Shown here one piece after another: positions 50,595-59,347 of a stretch of 64,000 bases of DNA. Below the pieces are notes generated by a model. The model did not search any database and was not told the origin of the DNA. It saw nothing but the letters and a program-made list of their open reading frames with translations. Each line of letters begins with the position of its first letter. Position 1 is the first letter of the stretch. This stretch comes from Streptomyces longisporoflavus (lineage in GTDB: Bacteria; Actinomycetota; Actinomycetes; Streptomycetales; Streptomycetaceae): positions 1-64,000 of the forward strand of contig NZ_BMTR01000020.1 of assembly GCF_014649775.1 (NCBI RefSeq). Reading direction: 5' to 3'. The position numbers and the translations under genes are program-made.

Positions 50595-52367
50595 ATGCCC
50601 ACAGGTTCCTCTAAACGACGCTTGACCGCCGGCGCGGCCCTCGTCGTGGCGGCGCTGGTGACCACCACGGCGTGCGGCGGCGGCGACGGCGACGACGACA
50701 GCAAGGGCGCCGGCTACAACGCGGCGATCGGCAAGGTCGCGAACAAGTCGACGAAGAAGGGCGGAACGCTCAAGTTCATCGCCAAGCAGGACCTGGACTC
50801 GGCCGACCCGCAGCGCGCCTACTACGGCATGACGTGGGACTTCATGCGGTACTACACCCGCACGCTGATCACGTACGACACCAAGCCGGGCGCCGCCTCC
50901 AACAAGCTCGTCCCCGACCTCGCCGAGTCCACGGCGAAGATCAGCGACGACGGCAAGACCTACACGTACCAGCTGCGTGACGGTCTCACCTGGGAGGACG
51001 GCTCGAAGCTGACCTCCAAGGACATCAAGTACGGCATCGAGCGCATCTGGGCGACCAAGGTCATCACCGGTGGCCCCGGCTACCTGAAGTCCACGCTTGA
51101 CCCCAAGGGCGAGTACAAGGGCCCCTACGAGGACAAGTCGAAGGACAAGCTGGGTCTGAAGGCGATCGAGACGCCCGACGACAACACCATCATCTTCAAG
51201 CTGCCCAAGAAGAACGGCGACTTCGAGCAGATGCTCGCGATGCCGTCGGGCACCCCGGTGAAGCAGTCCGAGGACACCGGCGCCAAGTACACCCAGCGCC
51301 CGTTCTCCTCCGGCCCGTACAAGTTCCAGAACTACAGCGCCGGCAAGAGCATCACGCTCGTGCGCAACAAGAACTGGAAGAAGTCGTCGGACCCGGTCCG
51401 TCCCGCGCTGCCGGACAAGATCCAGGTCACCATCTCGGCGAACCTCGAAGAGAACGACAAGCGTCTGATGGCGGGTGACTACGACATCGACATGAACGGC
51501 ACCGGCATGACCCAGTCGGGTCGTACCACCGCCATTCAGGACCACAAGGACAACGTCGACAACATGCAGACGGACTTCGTCCGTTACGTCGCCCTGGTGA
51601 CCAAGACGAAGCCGTTCGACAACGAGTCCTGCCGCAAGGCCGTCTTCTACGCCACGGACTTCGCGGGCCTGCAGAAGACCCGTGGCGGCGAGGTCGCCGC
51701 CGGTGAGATCGCCACCAGCGTCTTCCCGAAGTCCATCAAGGGCAACGACGACTACGACCCGTACGGCATCATGGAGCGCAAGGGCAAGCCGGACGTCACC
51801 AAGGCCAAGGCCGAGCTGAAGAAGTGCGGCAAGCCGAGCGGCTTCTCGACCAAGATCTCGGCCCGTAACAACCAGCCCGGCGAGGTGGACGCCGCCACGG
51901 CGCTCCAGGAGCAGCTGGCCAAGGTCGGCATCAAGGCCGAGGTCGACGCGATCGACGGCGCCGACTCCTCCAGCATCACCGGCTCTCCCGCGGTGGTGAA
52001 GAAGCGCGGCATCGGCATGACGATGGCGGGCTGGGGTCCTGACTTCCCGACCGGCCAGGGCTACGCCCAGCCGCTGTTCGACAGCCGTTTCATCAACGAG
52101 AACGGCAACTACAACGAGTCGCAGATCGACGAGCCGAAGATCGACAAGTACTTCGACGAGGCGATCGGCACCGTGGACGCGAACAAGGCCGGCGAGATCT
52201 ACACCAAGCTGGGCCACGAGATCGTCGACAAGGCGTACTGGATGCCCTTCATCTACGAGAAGAACATCAGCTGGCGCTCGTCGCGGGCGACCAACGTCTA
52301 CTCGTCCGCTGCCTACAGCGGCCGTTACGACTACGTCTCGCTCGGCGTCGACGACTCCAAGAAGTAA
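50595..52367 (+). CDS. Oligopeptide ABC transporter substrate-binding lipoprotein (family 5)
   Basis: 590 residues from ATG 50595 with GGAGG 9 nt upstream; an ATG at 50586 overlaps that site and is less likely. Signal peptide with lipobox TTAC (Cys27), then an Asp/Gly-rich spacer and a family-5 binding domain (LDSADPQRAYYGMTWDFMRY, LRDGLTWEDGSKLTSKDIKY). It captures peptides at the outer membrane face for the two permeases. The gene is 122 bp from the next permease and separated from it by a strong hairpin. Confidence 0.94.
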   Translation: MPTGSSKRRLTAGAALVVAALVTTTACGGGDGDDDSKGAGYNAAIGKVANKSTKKGGTLKFIAKQDLDSADPQRAYYGMTWDFMRYYTRTLITYDTKPGAASNKLVPDLAESTAKISDDGKTYTYQLRDGLTWEDGSKLTSKDIKYGIERIWATKVITGGPGYLKSTLDPKGEYKGPYEDKSKDKLGLKAIETPDDNTIIFKLPKKNGDFEQMLAMPSGTPVKQSEDTGAKYTQRPFSSGPYKFQNYSAGKSITLVRNKNWKKSSDPVRPALPDKIQVTISANLEENDKRLMAGDYDIDMNGTGMTQSGRTTAIQDHKDNVDNMQTDFVRYVALVTKTKPFDNESCRKAVFYATDFAGLQKTRGGEVAAGEIATSVFPKSIKGNDDYDPYGIMERKGKPDVTKAKAELKKCGKPSGFSTKISARNNQPGEVDAATALQEQLAKVGIKAEVDAIDGADSSSITGSPAVVKKRGIGMTMAGWGPDFPTGQGYAQPLFDSRFINENGNYNESQIDEPKIDKYFDEAIGTVDANKAGEIYTKLGHEIVDKAYWMPFIYEKNISWRSSRATNVYSSAAYSGRYDYVSLGVDDSKK

Positions 52368-52434
52368 GTAGCAGTAGCCGCAAGGAAGTCCCACCGCCGA
52401 ATCCCGCCAGTCCGAAGGGCAGGTGATGGCCCCG

Positions 52435-52477
52435 GGCGGTGGCCGGAACCCCTCACAAGGGGGTCCCGGCCACCGCC
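52435..52477 (+). promoter_or_regulatory. Long hairpin between binding-protein and permease genes
   Basis: Arms of 18 nt (GGCGGTGGCCGGAACCCC / GGGGTCCCGGCCACCGCC) with one mismatch and a 7-nt loop. Hairpins at this point in ABC operons partly terminate transcription or protect the upstream mRNA, so the binding protein is made in excess over the membrane parts. Confidence 0.75.
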
Positions 52478-52489
52478 GGGCCGCGCACA

Positions 52490-53491
52490 GTGCTTGCTTA
52501 TCTCATCCGGCGCCTGATCGCCGTCGTCATCATGGTGCTGGTCGTACTGCTCGCGACCTTCACCGTCTTCTTCATGCTGCCCAAGTGGGCGGGACAGGAC
52601 ATCGCCGTCCTCTTCGCCGGTAAGTCGTCCGGAGCCGAGCAGCTCGCGGGCATCCGGATCAAACTGGGACTTGACGACCCTCTGCTCGTCCAGTTCTGGG
52701 ACTTCGTCAAGGGCATCCCGATGGGGCGTGACTACGCCAACGGGGCCGACGTGACCCACTGCCCTGCCCCCTGCTTCGGATACTCCTTCCGTACCGAGGC
52801 ACCCGTCTGGGAGACCCTCAAGGACGCCCTGCCCGTCACCGCGGCGCTCGCCGCCGGTGCCTGTGTGCTGTGGCTGGTCGCCGGTGTCGCCACCGGCGTG
52901 CTCTCCGCGCTCAAGCGCGGCACCATCTGGGACCGCTCCGCGATGATCACCGCCCTCGCCGGCGTGTCGCTCCCGGTCTTCTTCACCGGCATGATCGCGA
53001 TGGGTCTCTTCGTGCACACCCTGGGCTGGGTGCACATCGAGGACACCCTCACCACGGAAGACCCGATCAACGTCTGGTTCGAGACGCTGATCCTTCCCTG
53101 GATCGTCCTCGCGTTCCTCAACGCCGCCATGTACGCACGGCTCACCCGGGCCACCATGCTCGAAGTGCTCGGTGAGGACTACATCCGCACCGCGCGCGCC
53201 AAGGGCCTCGGCGAGGCCGTCGTCATCAGGCGGCACGCGCTGCGCTCCGCCATGACGCCGATCCTCACCGTCTTCGGGCTCGACCTCGGTGTGCTCATGG
53301 GCGGCGCCGTGCTCACCGAGTCCACCTTCAACCTGCCGGGGCTCGGCCTCGAGGCGGTCAAGGCCATCAGCACCAAGGACCTGCCGGTGATCCTCGGCGT
53401 CACCTTGTGCGCGTCGCTCGCGATCGCCCTCGCCAACCTCGTCGTCGACCTTCTGTACGCCGTCATCGACCCGCGAGTGAGGCTGGGATGA
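52490..53491 (+). CDS. Oligopeptide ABC transporter permease (OppB/DppB type)
   Basis: 333 residues from GTG 52490 (VLAYLIRRLIAVVIMVLVV). Six predicted helices with the OppB N-terminal helix, a large periplasmic loop (about 60-110), and the permease signature EDYIRTARAKGLGEAVVIRR. A pair of cysteines (HCPAPCFGY) lies in the periplasmic loop. The stop overlaps the next start by ATGA. Confidence 0.94.
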   Translation: MLAYLIRRLIAVVIMVLVVLLATFTVFFMLPKWAGQDIAVLFAGKSSGAEQLAGIRIKLGLDDPLLVQFWDFVKGIPMGRDYANGADVTHCPAPCFGYSFRTEAPVWETLKDALPVTAALAAGACVLWLVAGVATGVLSALKRGTIWDRSAMITALAGVSLPVFFTGMIAMGLFVHTLGWVHIEDTLTTEDPINVWFETLILPWIVLAFLNAAMYARLTRATMLEVLGEDYIRTARAKGLGEAVVIRRHALRSAMTPILTVFGLDLGVLMGGAVLTESTFNLPGLGLEAVKAISTKDLPVILGVTLCASLAIALANLVVDLLYAVIDPRVRLG

Positions 53492-54585
53492 CCGAACTGC
53501 ACAAGACCGGAGCGGCGGTCGGAGAACCCGTCGCTACTTCGGTCCCTCCCACCGCCTTCCTCGAGGTGCGCGACCTCAAGGTGCACTTCCCGACCGACGA
53601 CGGCCTGGTCAAGTCCGTCGACGGGCTCAGCTTCCAGCTGGAGAAGGGCAAGACCCTCGGCATCGTGGGCGAGTCCGGCTCCGGCAAGTCGGTCACCTCG
53701 CTCGGCATCCTGGGCCTGCACACCGCCGGACAGTACGGCCGCCGCAAGGCCCAGCTGTCCGGCGAGATCTGGCTGAACGGCACGGAGCTGCTCACGGCCC
53801 CCGCCGACGAGGTGCGCAAGCTGCGCGGCCGCGAAATGGCGATGATCTTCCAGGACCCGCTGTCCGCGCTGCACCCGTACTACTCCATCGGCCAGCAGAT
53901 CACCGAGGCGTACCGCGTCCACCACAAGGTGGACAAGAAGACCGCCCGCAAGCGTGCCATCGAAATGCTCGACCGGGTGGGCATCCCCCAGCCGGACAAG
54001 CGGGTCGACAGCTACCCGCACGAGTTCTCGGGCGGCATGCGCCAGCGCGCGATGATCGCGATGGCCCTGGTGAACAACCCCGAACTGCTCATCGCCGACG
54101 AGCCGACGACCGCCCTGGACGTCACCGTCCAGGCGCAGATCCTCGACCTCATCCGGGATCTGCAGAAGGAGTTCGGCTCCGCGGTCATCATGATCACGCA
54201 CGACCTGGGCGTGGTCGCCGAGATGGCGGACGAACTGCTCGTGATGTACGGCGGGCGCTGTGTCGAGCGGGGCACCGCGGAGAAGGTCTTCTACGAGCCC
54301 GAGCACCCCTACACGTGGGGCCTCCTCGGCTCGATGCCGCGCATCGACCGCGAGCAGACCGACCGCCTCGTGCCGGTCAAGGGCTCTCCGCCCAGCCTGA
54401 TCAACCTGCCGCAGGGCTGCGCCTTCAACCCGCGCTGCCCGTACGCCGACGTCCCCAAGGACCAGATCACGCGTCGGGAGCGGCCCGAACTGCGCGAGGT
54501 CGCTCCGGGTCACTTCACCGCCTGCCACATGTCGCAGGAAGAGCGCACCCGGATCTGGACCGAAGAGATTGCGCCGACGCTGTGA
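53488..54585 (+). CDS. Oligopeptide ABC transporter ATP-binding protein (OppD/DppD type)
   Basis: 365 residues from ATG 53488 (ATGA overlap). Walker A is GESGSGKS, signature FSGGMRQR, Walker B LLIADEPTTALD and H-loop MITHDLG, with the OppD C-terminal domain including the Cys-containing GCAFNPRCPYAD motif of the peptide-transporter family (usually linked to an iron-sulfur or metal site). It works with the following OppF-type ATPase. Confidence 0.95.
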   Translation: MTELHKTGAAVGEPVATSVPPTAFLEVRDLKVHFPTDDGLVKSVDGLSFQLEKGKTLGIVGESGSGKSVTSLGILGLHTAGQYGRRKAQLSGEIWLNGTELLTAPADEVRKLRGREMAMIFQDPLSALHPYYSIGQQITEAYRVHHKVDKKTARKRAIEMLDRVGIPQPDKRVDSYPHEFSGGMRQRAMIAMALVNNPELLIADEPTTALDVTVQAQILDLIRDLQKEFGSAVIMITHDLGVVAEMADELLVMYGGRCVERGTAEKVFYEPEHPYTWGLLGSMPRIDREQTDRLVPVKGSPPSLINLPQGCAFNPRCPYADVPKDQITRRERPELREVAPGHFTACHMSQEERTRIWTEEIAPTL

Positions 54586-55946
54586 ACGACGAAACGAAAG
54601 ACCAGGCGAAGGGCCAGGAGATGACGATCCCGGCGCAGAAGGAGAGCTCGGCCGAGCCGCTGCTCAAGGTCGACGGCCTGGTGAAGCACTTCCCCATCAA
54701 GAAGGGGCTGCTGCAGCGCCAGGTCGCGGCCGTGCAGGCCGTCGACGGGCTCAGCTTCGACGTACGCCCCGGTGAGACGCTCGGCGTCGTGGGCGAGTCG
54801 GGCTGCGGCAAGTCGACGATGGGCCGCCTGATCACCCGGCTGCTCGAACCGACCGCGGGCCGCGTGGAGTTCGAGGGCACGGACATCACGCACCTGAACA
54901 CGGGCAAGATGCGTCCGCTGCGCCGTGACGTGCAGATGATCTTCCAGGACCCGTACTCGTCGCTGAACCCGCGGCACACCATCGGCACGATCGTCGGCGC
55001 GCCGTTCAAGCTGCAGGGCGTCAAGCCCGAGGGCGGGCTGCGCAAGACCGTGCAGGAGATGCTGGAGCGCGTGGGGCTCAGCCCCGAGCACTACAACCGC
55101 TACCCGCACGAGTTCTCCGGCGGCCAGCGCCAGCGCATCGGCATCGCCCGCGCGCTCGCCCTGCGGCCCAAGCTGGTCGTGGCCGACGAGCCCGTCTCCG
55201 CCCTGGACGTCTCCATCCAGGCGCAGGTGGTCAACCTCCTGGACGACCTCCAGGACGAGCTCGGCCTCACGTACGTGATCATCGCGCACGACCTCTCGGT
55301 CATCCGGCACGTCTCGGACCGTATCGCGGTGATGTACCTGGGCAAGATCGTGGAGCTGGCGGACCGCAACGACCTCTACTCCACGCCGATGCACCCGTAC
55401 ACCAAGGCGCTGCTCTCCGCGGTGCCGGTGCCCGACCCCAAGCGGCGCGGCGTGAAGAGCGAACGCATCCTGCTGCGCGGCGACGTCCCCTCGCCCATCG
55501 ACCCGCCCACCGGCTGCCGTTTCCACACGCGCTGCTGGAAGGCGACGGAGATCTGCGCGAAGACCGAGCCGCCGCTGATCGCCCTCGCGACGGGCCACCA
55601 GGTCGCGTGCCACCACCCGGAGAACGCCGAGGACCAGCAGCCGGGCGACACCAAGCTGCTGCAGGTCGCCAAGGAGGCGATCGACGTGGTGTCGGTGGTG
55701 AGCAAGGCGGAGGAGACGGCCGAGGAGGCCGCGGCCCCGAAGAAGACCGTCGGGAAGGACGCCACGGCGGACGCCCCGCAGGCGGCTTCGAAGGCCGCTT
55801 CGAAGGGTGACTCCAAGACCGCTTCGAAGGGCGCTTCCAAGGGAGGTTCGAAGGGCGTCTCCAAGGCGGCGAAGGGCCTCTCCAAGGCCGCCTCCGAGGA
55901 CACTCCGCAAGCGGAGGCCGAGGGTCAGGGGTCAACCGACAGTTAG
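54582..55946 (+). CDS. Oligopeptide ABC transporter ATP-binding protein (OppF/DppF type) with Lys/Ser/Ala-rich tail
   Basis: 454 residues from GTG 54582, which overlaps the TGA of the previous gene; an ATG at 54621 is less likely because its only possible ribosome site directly abuts it. Walker A is GESGCGKST, signature FSGGQRQR, Walker B LVVADEPVSALD and H-loop IIAHDLS; the C-terminal GCRFHTRCWKATEIC motif is present. After about residue 360 comes a tail of about 90 residues, ending in repeated SK-x-ASKG units, that is not part of the ABC fold. Last gene of the operon. Confidence 0.94.
   Translation: MNDETKDQAKGQEMTIPAQKESSAEPLLKVDGLVKHFPIKKGLLQRQVAAVQAVDGLSFDVRPGETLGVVGESGCGKSTMGRLITRLLEPTAGRVEFEGTDITHLNTGKMRPLRRDVQMIFQDPYSSLNPRHTIGTIVGAPFKLQGVKPEGGLRKTVQEMLERVGLSPEHYNRYPHEFSGGQRQRIGIARALALRPKLVVADEPVSALDVSIQAQVVNLLDDLQDELGLTYVIIAHDLSVIRHVSDRIAVMYLGKIVELADRNDLYSTPMHPYTKALLSAVPVPDPKRRGVKSERILLRGDVPSPIDPPTGCRFHTRCWKATEICAKTEPPLIALATGHQVACHHPENAEDQQPGDTKLLQVAKEAIDVVSVVSKAEETAEEAAAPKKTVGKDATADAPQAASKAASKGDSKTASKGASKGGSKGVSKAAKGLSKAASEDTPQAEAEGQGSTDS
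55783..55905 (+). repeat. Short coding repeats in the OppF-like tail
   Basis: About eight units of GCTTCGAAGGGC / GCCTCCAAGGGC type, 12-15 bp each, encode (A/G)SK(A/G/T) motifs. The result is a basic, low-complexity C-terminus resembling histone-H1-like tails. Confidence 0.7.
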
Positions 55947-56054
55947 CGCCTGATGACTTGGTAAAAATCAGGCACCAAGTCATGTACACGCCCATACGGG
56001 AGAGTGCAGAGTCTGCGTGTCCGTCTCATCGGAACACGCGCGAAGGGATGACTC

Positions 56055-57446
56055 ATGGCACTCTCCCGTTCGGCACGTCTGGGGGCACTGGCCACCGCCG
56101 CCGCCTCCTTCTGTCTGCTCGCCGCCGCACCCGCACCGAACCCCGGCTCGCCCGGCGTCGGCGACCCGTACTTCCCGCTGCTCGGCAACGGCGGATACGA
56201 CGTACGCCACTACGGCCTCGACGTGGCGTACGACCCCGACACCGACCGCCTCGACGGCCGCACCACGATCACCGCGCGCGCCACCCGGAACCTCTCCTCC
56301 TTCAACCTCGACCTCCAGAAGCTGGAGGTGACCAGGATCGAGGTGAACGACAGACGGGCGAAGTTCACCCGCGCCGGCGACGAGATCCGCGTCAGCCCGC
56401 GCGAGAGCCTGCGCAAGAACAAGACGTTCACCGTGTCCGTCACCTACGGCGGCGTGCCCGAGCCGCTGAGCGGCCCCATCGTCTTCGGCTCCGACTACGG
56501 CTGGATGAAGACCACCGACGGCGTCTTCGTCGCCTGCGAGCCCAACGCCGCCTCCACCTGGTTCCCCTCCAGCGACCACCCCTCGGACAAGGCCGCCTTC
56601 GACATCCGCGTCAAGGCGCCCAAGGGCCTGACCGGTGTCTCCAACGGCCGCCTCGTCGGCACGTACACCAAGGGCGGCCAGACCGTCGCGCACTGGCGCG
56701 AGTCCAAGCCCATGGCGACCTATCTCGCGACCGCGACCATCGGCAAGTTCGACGTGCAGAAGGGCAGGACCCCGGGCGGCACCCCGATCTACGTCGCCAT
56801 CGACCCCGTCCTGGAGAACAGCAACAACGTCGACGTGTACGGCGTCACGGCCGAGGTCACCGACTACTGGTCGAAGGTCTTCGGCCCCTATCCCTTCGAG
56901 GAGACCGGCGCGATCGTCGACGACATGCCGCAGGCGGGCTTCTCCCTGGAGACGCAGACCAAGCCGGTCTACTCCGCGATCCGCAGCGAGTCGACCATCG
57001 CCCACGAGCTCGCCCATCAGTGGTTCGGCGACTCCGTCACGCCCGAGAAGTGGAACGACATCTGGCTCAACGAGGGCTTCGCGACCTACTCCCAGTGGCT
57101 GTGGAGCGAGCACAAGGGCACCCAGTCGGCCAGGGACGCCTTCCTCGCCGGCTACAACTCGCGCCCCGCCGACTCGGCCTTCTGGCAGATCGTCGTCGGC
57201 GACCCGCAGCGCGACACGATGTTCGCCTCCGCCGTCTACCAGCGCGGCGCGATGACGCTCCAGGTCCTGCGCGAGCGCATCGGCGACAAGGCGTTCTTCG
57301 AGCTGCTCCCGGCCTGGGCCGAGCAGAACCGGTACGGGAACGTCACCACCGCCGAGTTCATCCGGCTCGCCGAGAAGATCTCGGGCAAGCAGCTCGACGG
57401 CCTGTTCCGGACGTGGCTCTTCACGAAGGGCAAGCCCGCGCTGTAG
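56055..57446 (+). CDS. Secreted M1-family zinc metallopeptidase (aminopeptidase N-like)
   Basis: 463 residues from ATG 56055. Signal peptide (MALSRSARLG, hydrophobic run to about 25), then a beta-rich N-terminal domain and the M1 catalytic domain with HELAHQWFGDSV: zinc ligands His317 and His321, base Glu318, and third ligand Glu340 (WLNEGFATY). The GxMEN motif that binds the substrate N-terminus is not seen in its standard form: near residue 293 the sequence is IVDDMPQAGFSLETQTKPVY. The short length (no C-terminal ERAP-like domain) matches the smaller actinobacterial M1 members. It follows the peptide-import operon and could supply peptides to it. Confidence 0.88.
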   Translation: MALSRSARLGALATAAASFCLLAAAPAPNPGSPGVGDPYFPLLGNGGYDVRHYGLDVAYDPDTDRLDGRTTITARATRNLSSFNLDLQKLEVTRIEVNDRRAKFTRAGDEIRVSPRESLRKNKTFTVSVTYGGVPEPLSGPIVFGSDYGWMKTTDGVFVACEPNAASTWFPSSDHPSDKAAFDIRVKAPKGLTGVSNGRLVGTYTKGGQTVAHWRESKPMATYLATATIGKFDVQKGRTPGGTPIYVAIDPVLENSNNVDVYGVTAEVTDYWSKVFGPYPFEETGAIVDDMPQAGFSLETQTKPVYSAIRSESTIAHELAHQWFGDSVTPEKWNDIWLNEGFATYSQWLWSEHKGTQSARDAFLAGYNSRPADSAFWQIVVGDPQRDTMFASAVYQRGAMTLQVLRERIGDKAFFELLPAWAEQNRYGNVTTAEFIRLAEKISGKQLDGLFRTWLFTKGKPAL

Positions 57447-57492
57447 TCCCGGCCTCGTCGGGCGCGCGCCGGCGGGCGGGTAAGAATGTCGC

Positions 57493-58170
57493 GTGATCCA
57501 GGATCTGTTCAGCCCCTCCGTCCAGCACGCGCTCGACATCGTCGGAATCTTCGTCTTCGCGATCTCCGGCGCCCTGCTCGCCGTACGCAAGAACTTCGAC
57601 GTCTTCGGCATCGTCGTGCTCGCCGAGGTCACCGCGCTGGGCGGGGGGATCTTCCGTGACGTGGTCATCGGGGCGGTGCCGCCCGCCGCCTTCGTCGACC
57701 TCGGCTACTTCATCACGCCGCTGTTCGCCGCCGCCCTGGTGTTCTTCCTGCACCCGGAGGTGGAGCGCACCCAGCTCGCGGTGAACGTCTTCGACGCGGC
57801 GGGTCTCGGCCTCTTCTGCGTCACGGGCACCACCAAGGCGTACGACTACGGCCTCGGACTCACCGCGTCGGCGGCCCTGGGCCTCGCCACCGCGGTGGGC
57901 GGCGGCGTGCTGCGCGACATCATCGCCAACGAGGTGCCCTCGCTGGTGCGCTGGGACCGCGATCTGTACGCCGTCCCCGCGATCGTCGGCTCCGCGATGG
58001 TCGCGTGCTGCATCAACTACGACATGCTGAACGCCTACACCAGCGGCCTCGCCGTGATCACGACCTTCGTCCTGCGCCTGCTCGCGCTGCGCTTCCACTG
58101 GCGTGCGCCACGGGCGTGGCACCGGCGGTCCACGGCGGTGGACGTGGAGGCGGCGGAGGACGTGTCGTAG
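57493..58170 (+). CDS. TRIC-type (UPF0126/YicG-like) cation channel family membrane protein
   Basis: 225 residues from GTG 57493. Seven hydrophobic segments in two repeats with glycine-rich motifs: FAISGALLAVRKNFDVFG, ALGGGIFRDVVIG and GGGVLRDIIANEVP. Bacterial TRIC homologues form monovalent cation channels; direct evidence for this protein is lacking. No coupling to either neighbour is evident. Confidence 0.9.
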   Translation: MIQDLFSPSVQHALDIVGIFVFAISGALLAVRKNFDVFGIVVLAEVTALGGGIFRDVVIGAVPPAAFVDLGYFITPLFAAALVFFLHPEVERTQLAVNVFDAAGLGLFCVTGTTKAYDYGLGLTASAALGLATAVGGGVLRDIIANEVPSLVRWDRDLYAVPAIVGSAMVACCINYDMLNAYTSGLAVITTFVLRLLALRFHWRAPRAWHRRSTAVDVEAAEDVS

Positions 58171-58260
58171 GGCACGTGCGCCCCGTCGCGGGCCGTGCCC
58201 GGTTCAGCTGCCCCGGCAGGAAAGCTACCGCTCAGTAATGTCATGTTGTACGTTACCGGT

Positions 58261-59130
58261 ATGGCAGAGGCAGCATCCATACCGGCAGCGGTGCCCGCGA
58301 GCATCGGCGACAGCGAGTTCGACCGCGACACCGCGGTCACCCGGCGGGAGCCCGGTGTCTACGACATCGATCTCTCCGCGGGGTGGACGATCATCAACGC
58401 CGTCAACGGCGGCTATCTCCTCGCGGTCCTCGGCCGCGCCCTCGCCGACGCGCTGCCGCACTCGGACCCCTTCACGGTCTCCGCGCACTACCTGACCGCG
58501 TCCCACCCCGGGCCCGCCGTGATCCGCACGGACACGGCGCGGACCGGGCGGACCCTGTCGACCGGGCAGGCGTCGCTCTTCCAGTACGACGAGGAGGGGC
58601 GCGAGGTCGAGCGCATCCGCGTGCTCGCCTCGTACGGCGACCTGGACGCGCTGCCCGACGATGTCCGTACGACGGCGAAGCCGCCCGCGCTGCCGCCGCT
58701 TGAGCAGTGCTTCGGGCCGCAGGACGCTCCGGATCACCGGCCTGTGCCCGGCAGTTCCGCCATCAGCGACCGGCTCTTCCTGAAGCTGGACCCCTCCACC
58801 CTGGGGTGGGCCCTCGGCCAGCCCTCCGGGAAGGGGGAGATGCGGGCCTGGTTCGGCCTCGCGGACGGCCGTGACGCGGATCCGCTTTCGCTGCTCCTCG
58901 CGGTGGACGCGTTGCCGCCCACGGCGTTCGAGCTGGGGCTTTCGGGATGGGTGCCGACGGTGGAGCTGACGGTGCATGTCCGTGCCCGTCCGGCGCCGGG
59001 TCCTCTCCGCGTCTCGATCACCACCCGCAACCTCGCCGGGGGCTTCCTGGAGGAGGACGCGGAGGTCTGGGACAGCGAGGACAGGCTGGTCGCCCAGTCG
59101 CGGCAACTGGCGCGGGTGCGGCTGGGCTGA
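58261..59130 (+). CDS. Acyl-CoA thioesterase (double-hotdog, TesB-like) family protein
   Basis: 289 residues from ATG 58261. N-terminal and C-terminal hotdog halves: INAVNGGYLLAVLGRALADA and DPLSLLLAVDALPPTAFELG, the latter in the typical position of the TesB second half. No strong ribosome site: TACGTT stands 7 nt before the ATG, so a leaderless transcript is possible. Predicted to hydrolyse acyl-CoA thioesters. Convergent with the YeiH gene, separated from it by a long inverted repeat. Confidence 0.85.
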   Translation: MAEAASIPAAVPASIGDSEFDRDTAVTRREPGVYDIDLSAGWTIINAVNGGYLLAVLGRALADALPHSDPFTVSAHYLTASHPGPAVIRTDTARTGRTLSTGQASLFQYDEEGREVERIRVLASYGDLDALPDDVRTTAKPPALPPLEQCFGPQDAPDHRPVPGSSAISDRLFLKLDPSTLGWALGQPSGKGEMRAWFGLADGRDADPLSLLLAVDALPPTAFELGLSGWVPTVELTVHVRARPAPGPLRVSITTRNLAGGFLEEDAEVWDSEDRLVAQSRQLARVRLG

Positions 59131-59140
59131 GGTTCAGGGG

Positions 59141-59340
59141 CTCTTTCCCCAACCCCACCCCTTCCCGAAAACCGGCTGGCGCGGGGGCCTTGGTTGCCGT
59201 CATCACCGGCTCCGCCGAGTTCGTCCTCAATCGCCGGACGGGCTGAGATTGTCCCGGCCAGGGGGAATCTTTCAGCCGTCCGGCGATTGAGGACGCCCCG
59301 GCGCAGCCGGTTTTCGGGAAGGGGCGGGGTTGGGGAAAAG
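59141..59340. repeat. Long nested inverted repeat of the Streptomyces intergenic type
   Basis: Outer arms (about 59141-59182 and 59301-59340) pair over about 38 bp with few mismatches, e.g. CTTCCCGAAAACCGGCTG with CAGCCGGTTTTCGGGAAG. Inner arms (59222-59245 and 59273-59295) pair CGTCCTCAATCGCCGGACGG with its complement. The element lies between two convergent genes. The CCGTCCGGCGATTGAGGAC core is, from memory, a very common dispersed intergenic repeat in Streptomyces; it acts at least as a bidirectional terminator. Confidence 0.8.
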
Positions 59341-59347
59341 GCAATCC

